A stretch of DNA of 64,000 nucleotides from Zeus faber (taxonomy: Eukaryota; Chordata; Actinopteri; Zeiformes; Zeidae). The translations under genes and the position numbers were made by a program. Every line of letters starts with the position of its first letter. Positions within the stretch are counted from its first letter, which is position 1. A model generated the notes under the pieces. It was not told where the DNA came from, did no database searches, and was given only the letters and a program-made list of their open reading frames with translations. The stretch covers positions 1,674,001 through 1,738,000 of the forward strand of contig CAUIJY010000075.1 in assembly GCA_960531495.1 (NCBI GenBank). Reading direction: 5' to 3'. Below, piece after piece: positions 1 through 11,791 of the stretch.

Positions 1-3000
1 CAATCTTTCAATCTTTCCTTCAATATTTCTTTCTTTCAATCTTTCTTTCAATCTTTCTTTCAAACTTTCAATCTTTATTTCAAACTTTCAATCTTTATTT
101 CAATCTTTCAATCTTTCAATCTTTCTTTCAATCTTTCAATCTTTCTTTCATTCTTTCTTTCAATATTTCAATCTTTCATTCTTTCTTTCATTCTTTCTTT
201 AAATCTTTCAATCTTTCTTTCATTCTTTCTTTCAATCTATCTTACTTTCAATCTTTCTTTCTTTCAATATTTCTTCCAATCGTTCAATCTTTCTTTCATT
301 CTTTCTTTCAATATTTATTTTGTTATTTCTTTCAATCTTTCTTTCTTTCCATCTTTCTTTCAATCTTTCTTTTATTCTTTCTTTCAATCTTTCTTTTTTC
401 AATCTTTCTTGCAATCTTTCTTTCAATTGTTTAATCGTTCAATCTTTCTTTCATTCTTTCTTTCAATCTTTCTTTCATTCTTTCTTTCAATCTTTCTGTC
501 TGTCAATCTGTCTTTCAGTCTTTCTTTCAATCATTCAATCTTTCAATCTTTCTTTCAATCTTTCTTTTTTTCAATCTTTCTTTCAATCTTTCTTTCATCC
601 TTTCTTTCAATCTTTCGTTCAATATTTCTTTCAATCTTTCTTACTTTCAATCTTTCTTTGTTTAAATCTTTCTTTCAATCTTTCTTTCAAACTTTCAATC
701 ATTATTTCAAACTTTCATTCTTTCAATCTTTCTTTCAATCTTTCTTTCAATCTTTCAATCTTTTTTTCAATCTTTCTTTCATCCTTTCTTTCAATCTTTC
801 GTTCAATATTTCTTTCAATCTTTCTTACTTTCAATCTTTCTTTGTTTAAATCTTTCTTTCAATCTTTCTTTCAAACTTTCAATCATTATTTCAATCTTTC
901 ATTCTTTCCATCTTTCTTGCGATCTTTCTTTCAATTGTTTAATCTTTCAATATTTCTTTCATTCTTTCTTTCAGTCTTTCAATCTTTTTTTCAATCTTTC
1001 TTTCAATCTTTCTGTCCGTTATTCTTTCTTTCAGTCTTTCTTTCAATCATTCAATCTTTTAATCTTTCTTTCTTTCAATCTTTCTTTCAATCTTTCTTTC
1101 ATTCTTTATTTCAATCTTTGTTTCATTCTTTCTTTCAATCTTTCTTTCAATCTTTCTTTCAATCTTTCTTTCTTTCTTTAAATCTTTCTTTCAATCTTTC
1201 TTTCAAACTTTCAATCATTATTTCAATCTTTCTTTCAATCTTACTTTCAATCTTTCAATCTTTCTTTCATTCTTTCTTTCAATATTTCAATCTTTCAATA
1301 TTTCTTTCATTCTTTCTTGCAATCTTTCAATCTTTCTTTCATTCTTTCTTTCAATCTTTCTTACTTTCAATCTTTCTTTCAATCTGCCTTTCATTCTTTC
1401 TTTCAGTCTTTCAATATTTCTTTAAATCTTTCTTTCAATCTTTCTTTCAAACTTTCAATCTTTATTTCAATATTTCAATCTTTTAATCTTTCGTTCAATC
1501 TTTCAATCTATCTTTCATTCTTTCTTTCAATATTTCAATGTTTCAATCTTTCTTTCATTCTTTATTTAAATCTTTCAATCTTTCTTTCATTCTTTCTTTC
1601 AATCTATCTTACTTTCAATCTATCTTTCCTTCAATATTTCTTCCAATCGTTCAATCTTTCTTTTGTTATTTCTTTCAATCTTTCTTTCAATATTTCTTTC
1701 AATCTTTCTTTCTTTAAATCTTTCTTTCAATCTTTCTTTCAATCTTTCAATCTTTCTTTCATTATTTCTTTCAATATGTAAATCTTTCAATCTTTCTTTC
1801 AATCTTTCTTTCTTTCAATCTTTCTTTCAAACTTTCTTTCAATCTTTCTTTCATTCTTTCCTTCAGTCTTTCAATCTTTCTTTCAATCTATCTTTCAATC
1901 TTTCTTTTTTTCAATCTTTCTTTCAATCTTTCTTTCATTCTTTCTTTCAATCTTTCTTTCAATCTTTCAATCTTTCTTTCAATATTTCTTTCAATCTTTC
2001 TTACTTTCAATCTTTCTTTCTTTAAATCTTTCTTTCAATCTTTCTTTCAAACTTTCAATCATTATTTAAATCTTTCAATCTTTCAATCTTTCTTTCAATA
2101 TTTCTTTCAATCTTTCTTTCAATATTTCTTTCAATCTTTCTTTCTTTCAATCTTTCTTTCAATATTTCTTTCATTCCTTCTTTCAATCTTTCTTTCAATT
2201 TTTCTTTCAATCTTTCTTTTTTCAATCTTTCGTTCAATCTTTCTTTCATTTTTTCTTTCAATCTTTCTTACTTTCAATCTTTCTTTCTTTCATTACTTCT
2301 TTCAATCTTTCAATCTTTCTTTCAATCTTTCTTTCATTCTTTCTTTCAGTCTTTCAATCTTTCTTTCAAACTTTCAATCTTTCTTTCAATCTTTCAGTCG
2401 TTCATTCTTTCTTTAAATCTTTCTTTAAATCTTTCTTTCAAACATTCAATCTTTCTTTCAATCTTTCAATCTTTCAATCTTTCTTTCAATCTTTCTTTCA
2501 ATCTTTCAATATTTCTTTCATTCTATCTTTCAATATTTCAATCTTTCAATCTTCTTTTCATTCTTCTTTCAATCTTTCAATCTTTCTTTCATTCTTTCTT
2601 TCAATCTTTCTTACTTTCAATTTTTCTATCTTTCAATATTTCTTCCAATCTTTCAATCTTTCTTTCTTTAAATCTTTCTTTCAATCTTTCTTTCAATCTT
2701 TCAATCTTTCTTTCATTATTTCTTTCAATATGTAAATCTTTCAATCTTTTTTTCAATCTTTCTTTCTTTCAATCTTTCTTTCAATCTTTCTTCTAATCTT
2801 TCTTTCATTCTTTCCTTCAGTCTTTCAATCTTTCTTTCAATCTTTCTTTCAATCTTTCTTTTTTTCAATCTTTCTTTCAATCTTTCTTTCATTCTTTCTT
2901 TCAATCTTTCTTTCAATCTTTCAATCTTTCTTCTAATCTTTCTTTCATTCTTTCCTTCAGTCTTTCAATCTTTCTTTCAATCTTTCTTTCAATCTTTCTT

Positions 3001-4317
3001 TTTTTCAATCTTTCTTTCAATCTTTCTTTCATTCTTTCTTTCAATCTTTCTTTCAATCTTTCAATCTTTCTTTCAATATTTCTTTCAATCTTTCTTACTT
3101 TCAATCTTTCTTTCTTTAAATCTTTCTTTCAATCTTTCTTTCAAACTTTCAATCATTATTTAAATCTTTCAATCTTTCAATCTTTCTTTCAATATTTCTT
3201 TCAATCTTTCTTTCTTTCAATCTTTCTTCCAATATTTCTTTCATTCCTTCTTTCAATCTTTCTTTCAATTTTTCTTTCAATCTTTCTTTTTTCAATCTTT
3301 CGTTCAATCTTTCTTTCATTCTTTCTTTCAATCTTTCTTACTTTCAATCTTTCTTTCTTTCATTACTTCTTTCAATCTTTCAATCTTTCTTTCAATCTTT
3401 CTTTCATTCTTTCTTTCAGTCTTTCAATCTTTCTTTCAAACTTTCAATCTTTCTTTCAATCTTTCAGTCGTTCATTCTTTCTTTAAATCTTTCTTTAAAT
3501 CTTTCTTTCAAACATTCAATCTTTCTTTCAATCTTTCAATCTTTCAATCTTTCTTTCAATCTTTCTTTCAATCTTTCAATATTTCTTTCATTCTATCTTT
3601 CAATATTTCAATCTTTCAATCTTCTTTTCATTCTTCTTTCAATCTTTCAATCTTTCTTTCATTCTTTCTTTCAATCTTTCTTACTTTCAATTTTTCTATC
3701 TTTCAATATTTCTTCCAATCTTTCAATCTTTCTTTCTTTAAATCTTTCTTTCAATCTTTCTTTCAATCTTTCAATCTTTCTTTCATTATTTCTTTCAATA
3801 TGTAAATCTTTCAATCTTTCTTTCAATCTTTCTTTCTTTCAATCTTTCTTTCAATCTTTCTTTCAATCTTTCTTTCATTCTTTCCTTCAGTCTTTCAATC
3901 TTTCTTTCAATCTTTCTTTCAATCTTTCTTTTTTTCAATCTTTCTTTCAATCTTTCTTTCATTCTTTCTTTCAATCTTTCTTTCAATCTTTCAATCTTTC
4001 TTTCAATATTTCTTTCAATCTTTCTTACTTTCAATCTTTCTTTCTTTCAATCTTTCTTTCAAACTTTCAATCATTATTTAAATCTTTCAATCTTTCAATC
4101 TTTCTTTCAATATTTCTTTCAATCTTTCTTTCTTTCAATCTTTCTTTCAATATTTCTTTCTTTCCTTCTTTCAATCTTTCTTTCAATTTTTCTTTCAATC
4201 TTTCTTTTTTCAATCTTTCGTTCAATCTTTCTTTCATTCTTTCTTTCAATCTTTCTTACTTTCAATCTTTCTTTCTTTCATTACTTCTTTCAATCTTTCA
4301 ATCTTTCTTTCATTTCA
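1..4317 (+). repeat. CTTT/CAATCTTT pyrimidine-rich satellite, left array
   Basis: The plus strand is almost entirely C and T with scattered A. It is built from CTTT, the octamer CTTTCAAT and the 12-mer TTTCTTTCAATC, with variants such as CATTCTTT, CAGTCTTT and TTACTTTC. The 12-mer has no stop in any forward frame, which explains the long Ser/Phe/Leu/Asn-rich forward ORFs and the Lys/Glu/Arg-rich reverse ones. Neither is a credible gene. The array is cut by the window edge on the left and joins an unrelated satellite near 4318. The same family returns at the right end of the window in the same orientation. Confidence 0.95.
2055..4298 (+). repeat. About 1-kb higher-order blocks within the left CTTT array
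   Basis: Long variant-rich stretches recur in order. The AATCATTATTTAAATC marker appears near 2070, 3152 and 4070, and CATTACTTCT appears at 2291, 3361 and 4279. The spacings are about 1070 and 918 bases, so the second interval is shorter. Shared rare variants between markers show that large segments were duplicated, not just single short units. Confidence 0.8.
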
Positions 4318-7300
4318 GCAAACGCATTTTCAGCCGATTTAAACGTGGAAAAGGGGAATTGCTTAAACGCTTCAGTCATTACTCTGTGTGACAGTGTCAG
4401 ACAGTTTAAATACAATGGTGAACTAGTATATGCTGCTAAAGCGTTGTTTGTCAAACAGTTTTCGGCCCATACAACATGTATTTGTCGAGGTATGAGCATT
4501 TTCAGAACATTGGACGGTTTGCTGTCTAGCTGAATTAGAGAAACACCGAACCATTGTCTCTTCAGAGGTGAATGATTCAGAATGCTGCAGTACAGCATAG
4601 AAATTTAATTAATATGATGAACTATTATGTGCTTCTTAAGTGTTTCTCACAGATTTCTAGGCCCATCTAACATGTATTTGTGGAGTTATGATCATTTTCA
4701 TCATTGTGTGCACATGTGGGAAAAAACGCATTTTCAGCCGATTTAAACGTCGAAAAGGGGAATTGGTTAAACGCTTCAGTCATTACTCTGTGTGACAGTG
4801 TCAGACAGTTTAAATACAATGGTGAACTAGTATATGCTGCTAAAGCGTTGTTTGTCAAACAGTTTTAGGCCCATACAACATGTATTTGTTGAGGTATGAG
4901 CATTTTCAGAACTTGTGACGGTTTGCTGTGTAGCTGAATTAGAGAAACACCGAACCATTGTCTCTTCAGAGGTGAATGATTCAGAATGCTGCAGTACAGC
5001 ATAGAAATTTAATTAATATGATGAACTATTATGTGCTTCTTAAGTGTTTCTCACAGATTTCTAGGCCCATCTAACATGTATTTGTGGAGTTATGATCATT
5101 TTCATCATTGTGTGCACATGTGGGAAAAAACGCATTTTCAGCCGATTTAAACGTCGAAAAGGGGAATTGGTTAAACGCTTCAGTCATTACTCTGTGTGAC
5201 AGTGTCAGACAGTTTAAATACAATGGTGAACTAGTATATGCTGCTAAAGTGTTGTTTGTCAAACAGTTTTAGGCCCATCTAACATGTATTTGTCGAGTTA
5301 TGGTCATTTTCATCATTATGTGCACATGTGGGAAAAAACGCATTTTCAGCCGATTTAAACGTCGAAAAGGGGAATTGCTTAAACGCTTCAGTCATTACTC
5401 TGTGTGACAGTGTCAGACAGTTTAAATACAATGGTGAACTAGTATATGCTGCTAAAGCGTTGTTTGTCAACCAGTTTTAGGCCCATCTAACATGTATTTG
5501 TCGAGTTAGGATCATTTTCATCATAGTGTGCACATGTGGGAAAAAACGCATTTTCAGCCGATTTAAACGTCGAAAAGGGGAATTGGTTAAACGCTTCAGT
5601 CATTACTCTGTGTGACAGTGTCAGACAGTTTAAATACAATGGTGAACTAGTATATGCTGCTAAAGCGTTGTTTGTCAAACAGTTTTTGGCCCATACAACA
5701 TGTATTTGTTAAGGTATGAGCATTTTCAGAACTTGTGACGGTTTGCTGTCTAGCTGAATTAGAGAAACACCGAACCATTGTCTCTTCAGAGGTGAATGAT
5801 TCAGAATGCTGCAGTACAGCATAGAAATTTAATTAATATGATGAACTATTATGTGCTCCTTAAGTGTTTCTCACAGATATCTAGGCCCATCTAACATGTA
5901 TTTGTGGAGTTATGATCATTTTCATCATTGTGTGCACATGTGGGAAAAAACGCATTTTCAGCCGATTTAAACGTCGAAAAGGGGAATTGCTTAAACGCTT
6001 CAGTCATTACTCTGTGTGACAGTGTCAGACAGTTTAAATACAATGGTGAACTAGTATATGCTGCTAAAGCGTTGTTTGTCACACAGTTTTAGGCCCATAC
6101 AACATGTATTTGTTGAGGTATGAGCATTTTCAGAACTTGTGACGGTTTGCTGTGTAGCTGAATTAGAGAAACACCGAACCATTGTCTCTTCAGAGGTGAA
6201 TGATTCAGAATGCTGCAGTACAGCATAGAAATTCAATTAATATGATGAACTATTATGTGCTTCTTAAGTGTTTCTCACAGATTTCTAGGCCCATCTAACA
6301 TGTATTTGTGGAGTTATGATCATTTTCATCATTGTGTGCACATGTGGGAAAAAACGCATTTTCAGCCGATTTAAACGTCGAAAAGGGGAATTGGTTAAAC
6401 GCTTCAGTCCTTACTCTGTGTGACAGTGTCAGACAGTTTAAATACAATGGTGAACTAGTATATGCTGCTAAAGTGTTGTTTGTCAAACAGTTTTAGGCCC
6501 ATCTAACATGTATTTGTCGAGTTATGGTCATTTTCATCATTATGTGCACATGTGGGAAAAAACGCATTTTCAGCCGATTTAAACGTCGAAAAGGGGAATT
6601 GGTTAAACGCTTCAGTCATTACTCTGTGTGACAGTGTCAGACAGTTTAAATACAATGGTGAACTAGTATATGCTGCTAAAGCGTTGTTTGTCAAACAGTT
6701 TTCGGCCCATACAACATGTATTTGTCGAGGTATGAGCATTTTCAGAACATTGGACGGTTTGCTGTCTAGCTGAATTAGAGAAACACCGAACCATTGTCTC
6801 TTCAGAGGTGAATGATTCAGAATGCTGCAGTACAGCATAGAAATTTAATTAATATGATGAACTATTATGTGCTTCTTAAGTGTTTCTCACAGATTTCTAG
6901 GCCCATCTAACATGTATTTGTGGAGTTATGATCATTTTCATCATTGTGTGCACATGTGGGAAAAAACGCATTTTCAGCCGATTTAAACGTCGAAAAGGGG
7001 AATTGGTTAAACGCTTCAGTCATTACTCTGTGTGACAGTGTCAGACAGTTTAAATACAATGGTGAACTAGTATATGCTGCTAAAGCGTTGTTTGTCAAAC
7101 AGTTTTAGGCCCATACAACATGTATTTGTTGAGGTATGAGCATTTTCAGAACTTGTGACGGTTTGCTGTGTAGCTGAATTAGAGAAACACCGAACCATTG
7201 TCTCTTCAGAGGTGAATGATTCAGAATGCTGCAGTACAGCATAGAAATTTAATTAATATGATGAACTATTATGTGCTTCTTAAGTGTTTCTCACAGATTT

Positions 7301-10300
7301 CTAGGCCCATCTAACATGTATTTGTGGAGTTATGATCATTTTCATCATTGTGTGCACATGTGGGAAAAAACGCATTTTCAGCCGATTTAAACGTCGAAAA
7401 GGGGAATTGGTTAAACGCTTCAGTCATTACTCTGTGTGACAGTGTCAGACAGTTTAAATACAATGGTGAACTAGTATATGCTGCTAAAGTGTTGTTTGTC
7501 AAACAGTTTTAGGCCCATCTAACATGTATTTGTCGAGTTATGGTCATTTTCATCATTATGTGCACATGTGGGAAAAAACGCATTTTCAGCCGATTTAAAC
7601 GTCGAAAAGGGGAATTGCTTAAACGCTTCAGTCATTACTCTGTGTGACAGTGTCAGACAGTTTAAATACAATTGTGAACTAGTATATGCTGCTAAAGCGT
7701 TGTTTGTCAACCAGTTTTAGGCCCATCTAACATGTATTTGTCGAGTTAGGATCATTTTCATCATAGTGTGCACATGTGGGAAAAAACGCATTTTCAGCCG
7801 ATTTAAACGTCGAAAAGGGGAATTGGTTAAACGCTTCAGTCATTACTCTGTGTGACAGTGTCAGACAGTTTAAATACAATGGTGAACTAGTATATGCTGC
7901 TAAAGCGTTGTTTGTCAAACAGTTTTTGGCCCATACAACATGTATTTGTTAAGGTATGAGCATTTTCAGAACTTGTGACGGTTTGCTGTCTAGCTGAATT
8001 AGAGAAACACCGAACCATTGTCTCTTCAGAGGTGAATGATTCAGAATGCTGCAGTACAGCATAGAAATTTAATTAATATGATGAACTATTATGTGCTCCT
8101 TAAGTGTTTCTCACAGATATCTAGGCCCATCTAACATGTATTTGTGGAGTTATGATCATTTTCATCATTGTGTGCACATGTGGGAAAAAACGCATTTTCA
8201 GCCGATTTAAACGTCGAAAAGGGGAATTGCTTAAACGCTTCAGTCATTACTCTGTGTGACAGTGTCAGACAGTTTAAATACAATGGTGAACTAGTATATG
8301 CTGCTAAAGCGTTGTTTGTCACACAGTTTTAGGCCCATACAACATGTATTTGTTGAGGTATGAGCATTTTCAGAACTTGTGACGGTTTGCTGTGTAGCTG
8401 AATTAGAGAAACACCGAACCATTGTCTCTTCAGAGGTGAATGATTCAGAATGCTGCAGTACAGCATAGAAATTCAATTAATATGATGAACTATTATGTGC
8501 TTCTTAAGTGTTTCTCACAGATTTCTAGGCCCATCTAACATGTATTTGTGGAGTTATGATCATTTTCATCATTGTGTGCACATGTGGGAAAAAACGCATT
8601 TTCAGCCGATTTAAACGTCGAAAAGGGGAATTGGTTAAACGCTTCAGTCCTTACTCTGTGTGACAGTGTCAGACAGTTTAAATACAATGGTGAACTAGTA
8701 TATGCTGCTAAAGTGTTGTTTGTCAAACAGTTTTAGGCCCATCTAACATGTATTTGTCGAGTTATGGTCATTTTCATCATTATGTGCACATGTGGGAAAA
8801 AACGCATTTTCAGCCGATTTAAACGTCGAAAAGGGGAATTGGTTAAACGCTTCAGTCATTACTCTGTGTGACAGTGTCAGACAGTTTAAATACAATGGTG
8901 AACTAGTATATGCTGCTAAAGTGTTGTTTGTCAAACAGTTTTAGGCCCATCTAACATGTATTTGTCGAGTTATGGTCATTTTCATCATTATGTGCACATG
9001 TGGGAAAAAACGCATTTTCAGCCGATTTAAACGTCGAAAAGGGGAATTGCTTAAACGCTTCAGTCATTACTCTGTGTGACAGTGTCAGACAGTTTAAATA
9101 CAATGGTGAACTAGTATATGCTGCTAAAGTGTTGTTTGTCAACCAGTTTTAGGCCCATCTAACATGTATTTGTCGAGTTAGGATCATTTTCATCATAGTG
9201 TGCACATGTGGGAAAAAACGCATTTTCAGCCGATTTAAACGTCGAAAAGGGGAATTGGTTAAACGCTTCAGTCATTACTCTGTGTGACAGTGTCAGACAG
9301 TTTAAATACAATGGTGAACTAGTATATGCTGCTAAAGCGTTGTTTGTCAAACAGTTTTAGGCCCATACAACATGTATTTGTTGAGGTATGAGCATTTTCA
9401 GAACTTGTGACGGTTTGCTGTCTAGCTGAATTAGAGAAACACCGAACCATTGTCTCTTCAGAGGTGAATGATTCAGAATGCTGCAGTACAGCATAGAAAT
9501 TTAATTAATATGATGAACTATTATGTGCTTCTTAAGTGTTTCTCACAGATATCTAGGCCCATCTAACATGTATTTGTGGAGTTATGATCATTTTCATCAT
9601 TGTGTGCACATGTGGGAAAAAACGCATTTTCAGCCGATTTAAACGTCGAAAAGGGGAATTGGTTAAACGCTTCAGTCATTACTCTGTGTGACAGTTTCAG
9701 ACAGTTTAAATACAATGGTGAACTAGTATATGCTGCTAAAGTGTTGTTTGTCAAACAGTTTTAGGCCCATCTAACATGTATTTGTCGAGTTATGGTCATT
9801 TTCATCATTATGTGCACATGTGGGAAAAAACGCATTTTCAGCCGATTTAAACGTCGAAAAGGGGAATTGCTTAAACGCTTCAGTCATTACTCTGTGTGAC
9901 AGTGTCAGACAGTTTAAATACAATGGTGAACTAGTATATGCTGCTAAAGCGTTGTTTGTCAAACAGTTTTCGGCCCATACAACATGTATTTGTCGAGGTA
10001 TGAGCATTTTCAGAACATTGGACGGTTTGCTGTCTAGCTGAATTAGAGAAACACCGAACCATTGTCTCTTCAGAGGTGAATGATTCAGAATGCTGCAGTA
10101 CAGCATAGAAATTTAATTAATATGATGAACTATAATGTGCTTCTTAAGTGTTTCTCACAGATTTCTAGGCCCATCTAACATGTATTTGTGGAGTTATGAT
10201 CATTTTCATCATTGTGTGCACATGTGGGAAAAAACGCATTTTCAGCCGATTTAAACGTCGAAAAGGGGAATTGGTTAAACGCTTCAGTCATTACTCTGTG

Positions 10301-11745
10301 TGACAGTGTCAGACAGTTTAAATACAATGGTGAACTAGTATATGCTGCTAAAGTGTTGTTTGTCAAACAGTTTTAGGCCCATCTAACATGTATTTGTCGA
10401 GTTATGGTCATTTTCATCATTATGTGCACATGTGGGAAAAAACGCATTTTCAGCCGATTTAAACGTCGAAAAGGGGAATTGGTTAAACGCTTCAGTCATT
10501 ACTCTGTGTGACAGTGTCAGACAGTTTAAATACAATGGTGAACTAGTATATGCTGCTAAAGTGTTGTTTGTCAAACAGTTTTAGGCCCATCTAACATGTA
10601 TTTGTCGAGTTATGGTCATTTTCATCATTATGTGCACATGTGGGAAAAAACGCATTTTCAGCCGATTTAAACGTCGAAAAGGGGAAATTGGTTAAACGCT
10701 TCAGTCATTACTCTGTGTGACAGTGTCAGACAGTTTAAATACAATGGTGAACTAGTATATGCTGCTAAAGTGTTGTTTGTCAAACAGTTTTAGGCCCATA
10801 CAACATGTATTTGTTGAGGTATGAGCATTTTCAGAACTTGTGACGGTTTGCTGTCTAGCTGAATTAGAGAAACACCGAACCATTGTCTCTTCAGAGGTGA
10901 ATGATTCAGAATGCTGCAGTACAGCATAGAAATTTAATTAATATGATGAACTATTATGTGCTCCTTAAGTGTTTCTCACAGATATCTAGGCCCATCTAAC
11001 ATGTATTTGTGGAGTTATGATCATTTTCATCATTGTGTGCACATGTGGGAAAAAACGCATTTTCAGCCGATTTAAACGTCGAAAAGGGGAATTGGTTAAA
11101 CGCTTCAGTCATTACTCTGTGTGACAGTGTCAGACAGTTTAAATACAATGGTGAACTAGTTTATGCTGCTAAAGCGTTGTTTGTCAAACAGTTTTCGGCC
11201 CATACAACATGTATTTGTCGAGGTATGATCATTTTCCGAACTTGTGACGGTTTGCTGTCTAGCTGAATTAGAGAAACACCGAACCATTGTCTCTTCAGAG
11301 GTGAATGATTCAGAATGCTGCAGTACAGCATAGAAATTTAATTAATATGATGAACTATTATGTGCTTCTTAAGTGTTTCTCACAGATTTCTAGGCCCATC
11401 TAACATGTATTTGTGGAGTTATGATTATTTTCATCATTGTTTGCACATGTGGGAAAAAGACGCATTTTCAGCCGATTTAAACGTCGAAAAGGGGAATTGG
11501 TTAAACGCTTCAGTCATTACTCTGTGTGACAGTGTCAGACAGTTTAAATACAATGGTGAACTAGTATATGCTGCTAAAGTGTTGTTTGTCAAACTGTTTT
11601 AGGCCCATCTAACATGTATTTGTCGAGTTATGGTCATTTTCATCATTTTGTGCACATGTGGGAAAAAACGCATTTTCAGCCGATTTTAACGTCGAAAAGG
11701 GGAATTGGTTAAACGCTTCTGTTAGTTCAGACAGTTTTAGGCCCA
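4318..11745 (+). repeat. A/B satellite, left domain (homogeneous)
   Basis: Tandem array of two unit types that both start AGGCCCAT(C/A)(T/C)AACATG. Unit A is about 208 bp and carries the run GGGAAAAAACGCATTTTCAG and the dyad TGACAGTGTCA. Unit B is about 196 bp and carries GAGAAACACCGAACC, CTGCAG and TTAATTAA. From 4667 the step between A units is either 208 (A followed by A) or 404 (A, B, then A). Units differ by only a few bases. The array begins in mid-unit right after the CTTT array. Each A unit has a 63-codon minus-strand ORF, but that frame opens on TTG, so it is not read here as a gene. Confidence 0.95.
4322..8919 (+). repeat. 2240-bp higher-order satellite repeat, two near-identical copies
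   Basis: The order of A and AB units, and rare private variants, recur with an offset of exactly 2240 bases. Examples are AGTTTTTGGCCC at 5681 and 7921, GTTAAGGTATGAG at 5708 and 7948, and TCACACAGTTTTAG at 6079 and 8319. The first copy runs from about 4322 to 6561. The second starts at 6562 and matches until about 8919, where the C of AAAGCG becomes T. I noticed a single base difference (GGTGAAC versus TGTGAAC near 7672). The duplication must be recent or recently homogenised. Confidence 0.85.
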
Positions 11746-11791
11746 TGTTAAACTGTCTGACACTGTCACACAGAGTAATGACTGAAGCGTT
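11711..11791. repeat. Head-to-head junction of the two satellite domains
   Basis: The left domain is last recognisable at TTAAACGCTTC (11709-11719). The reverse-oriented domain is already present at GAAGCGTTTAA (11783-11793). The roughly 63 bases between them hold a shortened unit end (CAGACAGTTTTAGGCCCATG) followed directly by the reversed TTAAACTGTCTGACACTGTC. The centre is an imperfect palindrome with partial units, not a clean unit boundary. Confidence 0.85.

Noticed and set aside
320-1486. 388-codon Ser/Phe/Leu/Asn-rich frame and similar ones at both ends of the window
   Set aside because: Produced by the stop-free 12-mer TTTCTTTCAATC in all forward frames; low-complexity repeat translation, not a gene.
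2725-4249. Lys/Glu/Arg-rich minus-strand frames (KERLKER type)
   Set aside because: Reverse translation of the same short repeat; look like coiled coils but have no independent support.
4667-10574. 63-codon frame repeated in every left-domain A unit, and its counterpart in the right domain
   Set aside because: The frame opens on TTG, not ATG. The opposite strand is equally open in many units, and the copies are alike because the satellite is homogenised. No sign of real coding constraint can be claimed by eye.
4318-11745. CRISPR-like regular repeats
   Set aside because: There are no unique spacers; the whole 208 or 196 bases are conserved, and the context is eukaryotic.
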